Source of the DNA: Paraburkholderia sp. ZP32-5
GTDB taxonomy: Bacteria; Pseudomonadota; Gammaproteobacteria; Burkholderiales; Burkholderiaceae
Length of the DNA stretch: 64,000 bases
Reading direction: 5' to 3'
Assembly: GCF_021390495.1 (NCBI RefSeq)
Contig: NZ_JAJEJP010000002.1
Coordinates: 2,232,001-2,296,000 of the forward strand
Part shown: positions 63,637-64,000 of the stretch, one piece after another
How positions within the stretch are numbered: position 1 is the stretch's first letter
Layout: every line of letters begins with the position of its first letter
Position numbers and translations under genes: made by a program
Notes under the pieces: model-generated
Told to the model about the DNA's origin: nothing
Database searches by the model: none
What the model saw: only the letters and a program-made list of their open reading frames with translations

Positions 63637-64000
63637 TTACGTTTCATTCCGCAATGCCTCATGCGCGGCCTTGATCAAACCAGCAATCAAGCGCATATGA
63701 GCGGAACTGCGTGGCCAGATCATGCCGAAACGCCGCTGTTCCACTTCGTCCGGCAGCGCGATCGAAGTGACCTTCAGGCGCTTCGTCAGCGGCGACGAAG
63801 TATCCGGAATGATCGACACGCCCAGCCGCCGCTCGACCATCATTGCAATCGCAACGAGAGAACTCAATTGGAATCGCTCGCGAGGCACGATGCCATGCTT
63901 GCGCAGATACAGGTTCGCCTGCTTCTCTCCACCAAGGGCGCTGCGGTAGCGAATCAACGGTTCGTTACGCAACAACTCATGCGGATCCCGCTCTCGCCAG
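63637..64000 (-). CDS. LysR-family regulator, C-terminal part (runs off window)
   Basis: The reading frame continues past the right edge. The visible 120 residues form the end of an LTTR substrate-binding domain (FQLSSLVAIAMMVERRLGVSIIPDT, ending HEALRNET). The helix-turn-helix lies outside the window. It precedes the MmgE/PrpD gene on the same strand and probably regulates it. Confidence 0.8.
   Translation of the reverse strand, partial: WRERDPHELLRNEPLIRYRSALGGEKQANLYLRKHGIVPRERFQLSSLVAIAMMVERRLGVSIIPDTSSPLTKRLKVTSIALPDEVEQRRFGMIWPRSSAHMRLIAGLIKAAHEALRNET

Overview
The window is high-GC (roughly low 60s %) DNA that reads like a Burkholderiaceae chromosome, most likely Paraburkholderia or a close relative. 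This rests on protein character: a Burkholderia-type porin, a MocR regulator, HTH-citrate synthase and CaiB/MaoC catabolic genes, a VgrG with DUF2345, and DmeRF. It is inferred without database searches. I saw no rRNA, tRNA, CRISPR array, integrase or intact insertion sequence.

Layout. (1) 1-2.5 kb: a periplasmic quinoprotein (PQQ) alcohol-type dehydrogenase with a dihaem cytochrome c. (2) 2.9-8.5 kb: a cytochrome-b-like membrane protein, a MocR regulator followed by an MFS transporter and a small cupin, then a convergent porin separated by a perfect 20-bp-arm hairpin. (3) 8.7-11 kb: a LysR regulator divergent from a flavin reductase and two tandem CDGSH iron-sulfur proteins. (4) 11-21.8 kb: a CoA-dependent organic-acid catabolic cluster (MFS, HTH-citrate synthase-like, HMG-CoA-lyase family, two class III CoA-transferases, two hot-dog hydratases, and the divergent Ldh-family dehydrogenase and UxaA-family dehydratase). 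Two of its promoters carry the same 25-bp element. (5) 21.9-32.6 kb: a surface lipoprotein, a two-component system, a large YncE-propeller/phosphoesterase protein and a TonB receptor, with a Pho-box-like repeat upstream of the phosphoesterase. (6) 32.6-43 kb: a heavy-metal resistance island: Ni/Co sensor DmeR, CDF exporter DmeF with a long His-Gly loop, an MFS exporter, a CzcRS-like two-component system and a CzcCBA-like RND pump. (7) 43-48.4 kb: a type VI secretion VgrG carrying a C-terminal HExxH metallopeptidase-like toxin, broken by a one-base frameshift, followed by two tandem immunity-like genes. The 3' end of the toxin overlaps, in another frame, what reads as the signal peptide of the immunity protein. 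(8) 48.5-52.9 kb: an operon resembling dlt (adenylating ligase, MBOAT, carrier protein) but with a PAP2 phosphatase in place of DltD. (9) 53-64 kb: small ORFs, an AraC regulator, a hybrid histidine kinase, a sulfotransferase-like protein, two paralogous GT9 glycosyltransferases, an MFS transporter, a Tat-signal MmgE/PrpD protein and a partial LysR regulator.

The most interesting items are the Dlt-like operon without DltD, the overlapping toxin/immunity arrangement with a duplicated immunity module, the shared promoter element of the catabolic cluster together with a DNA-binding citrate-synthase-like protein, and the phosphoesterase/TonB/lipoprotein/two-component cluster.
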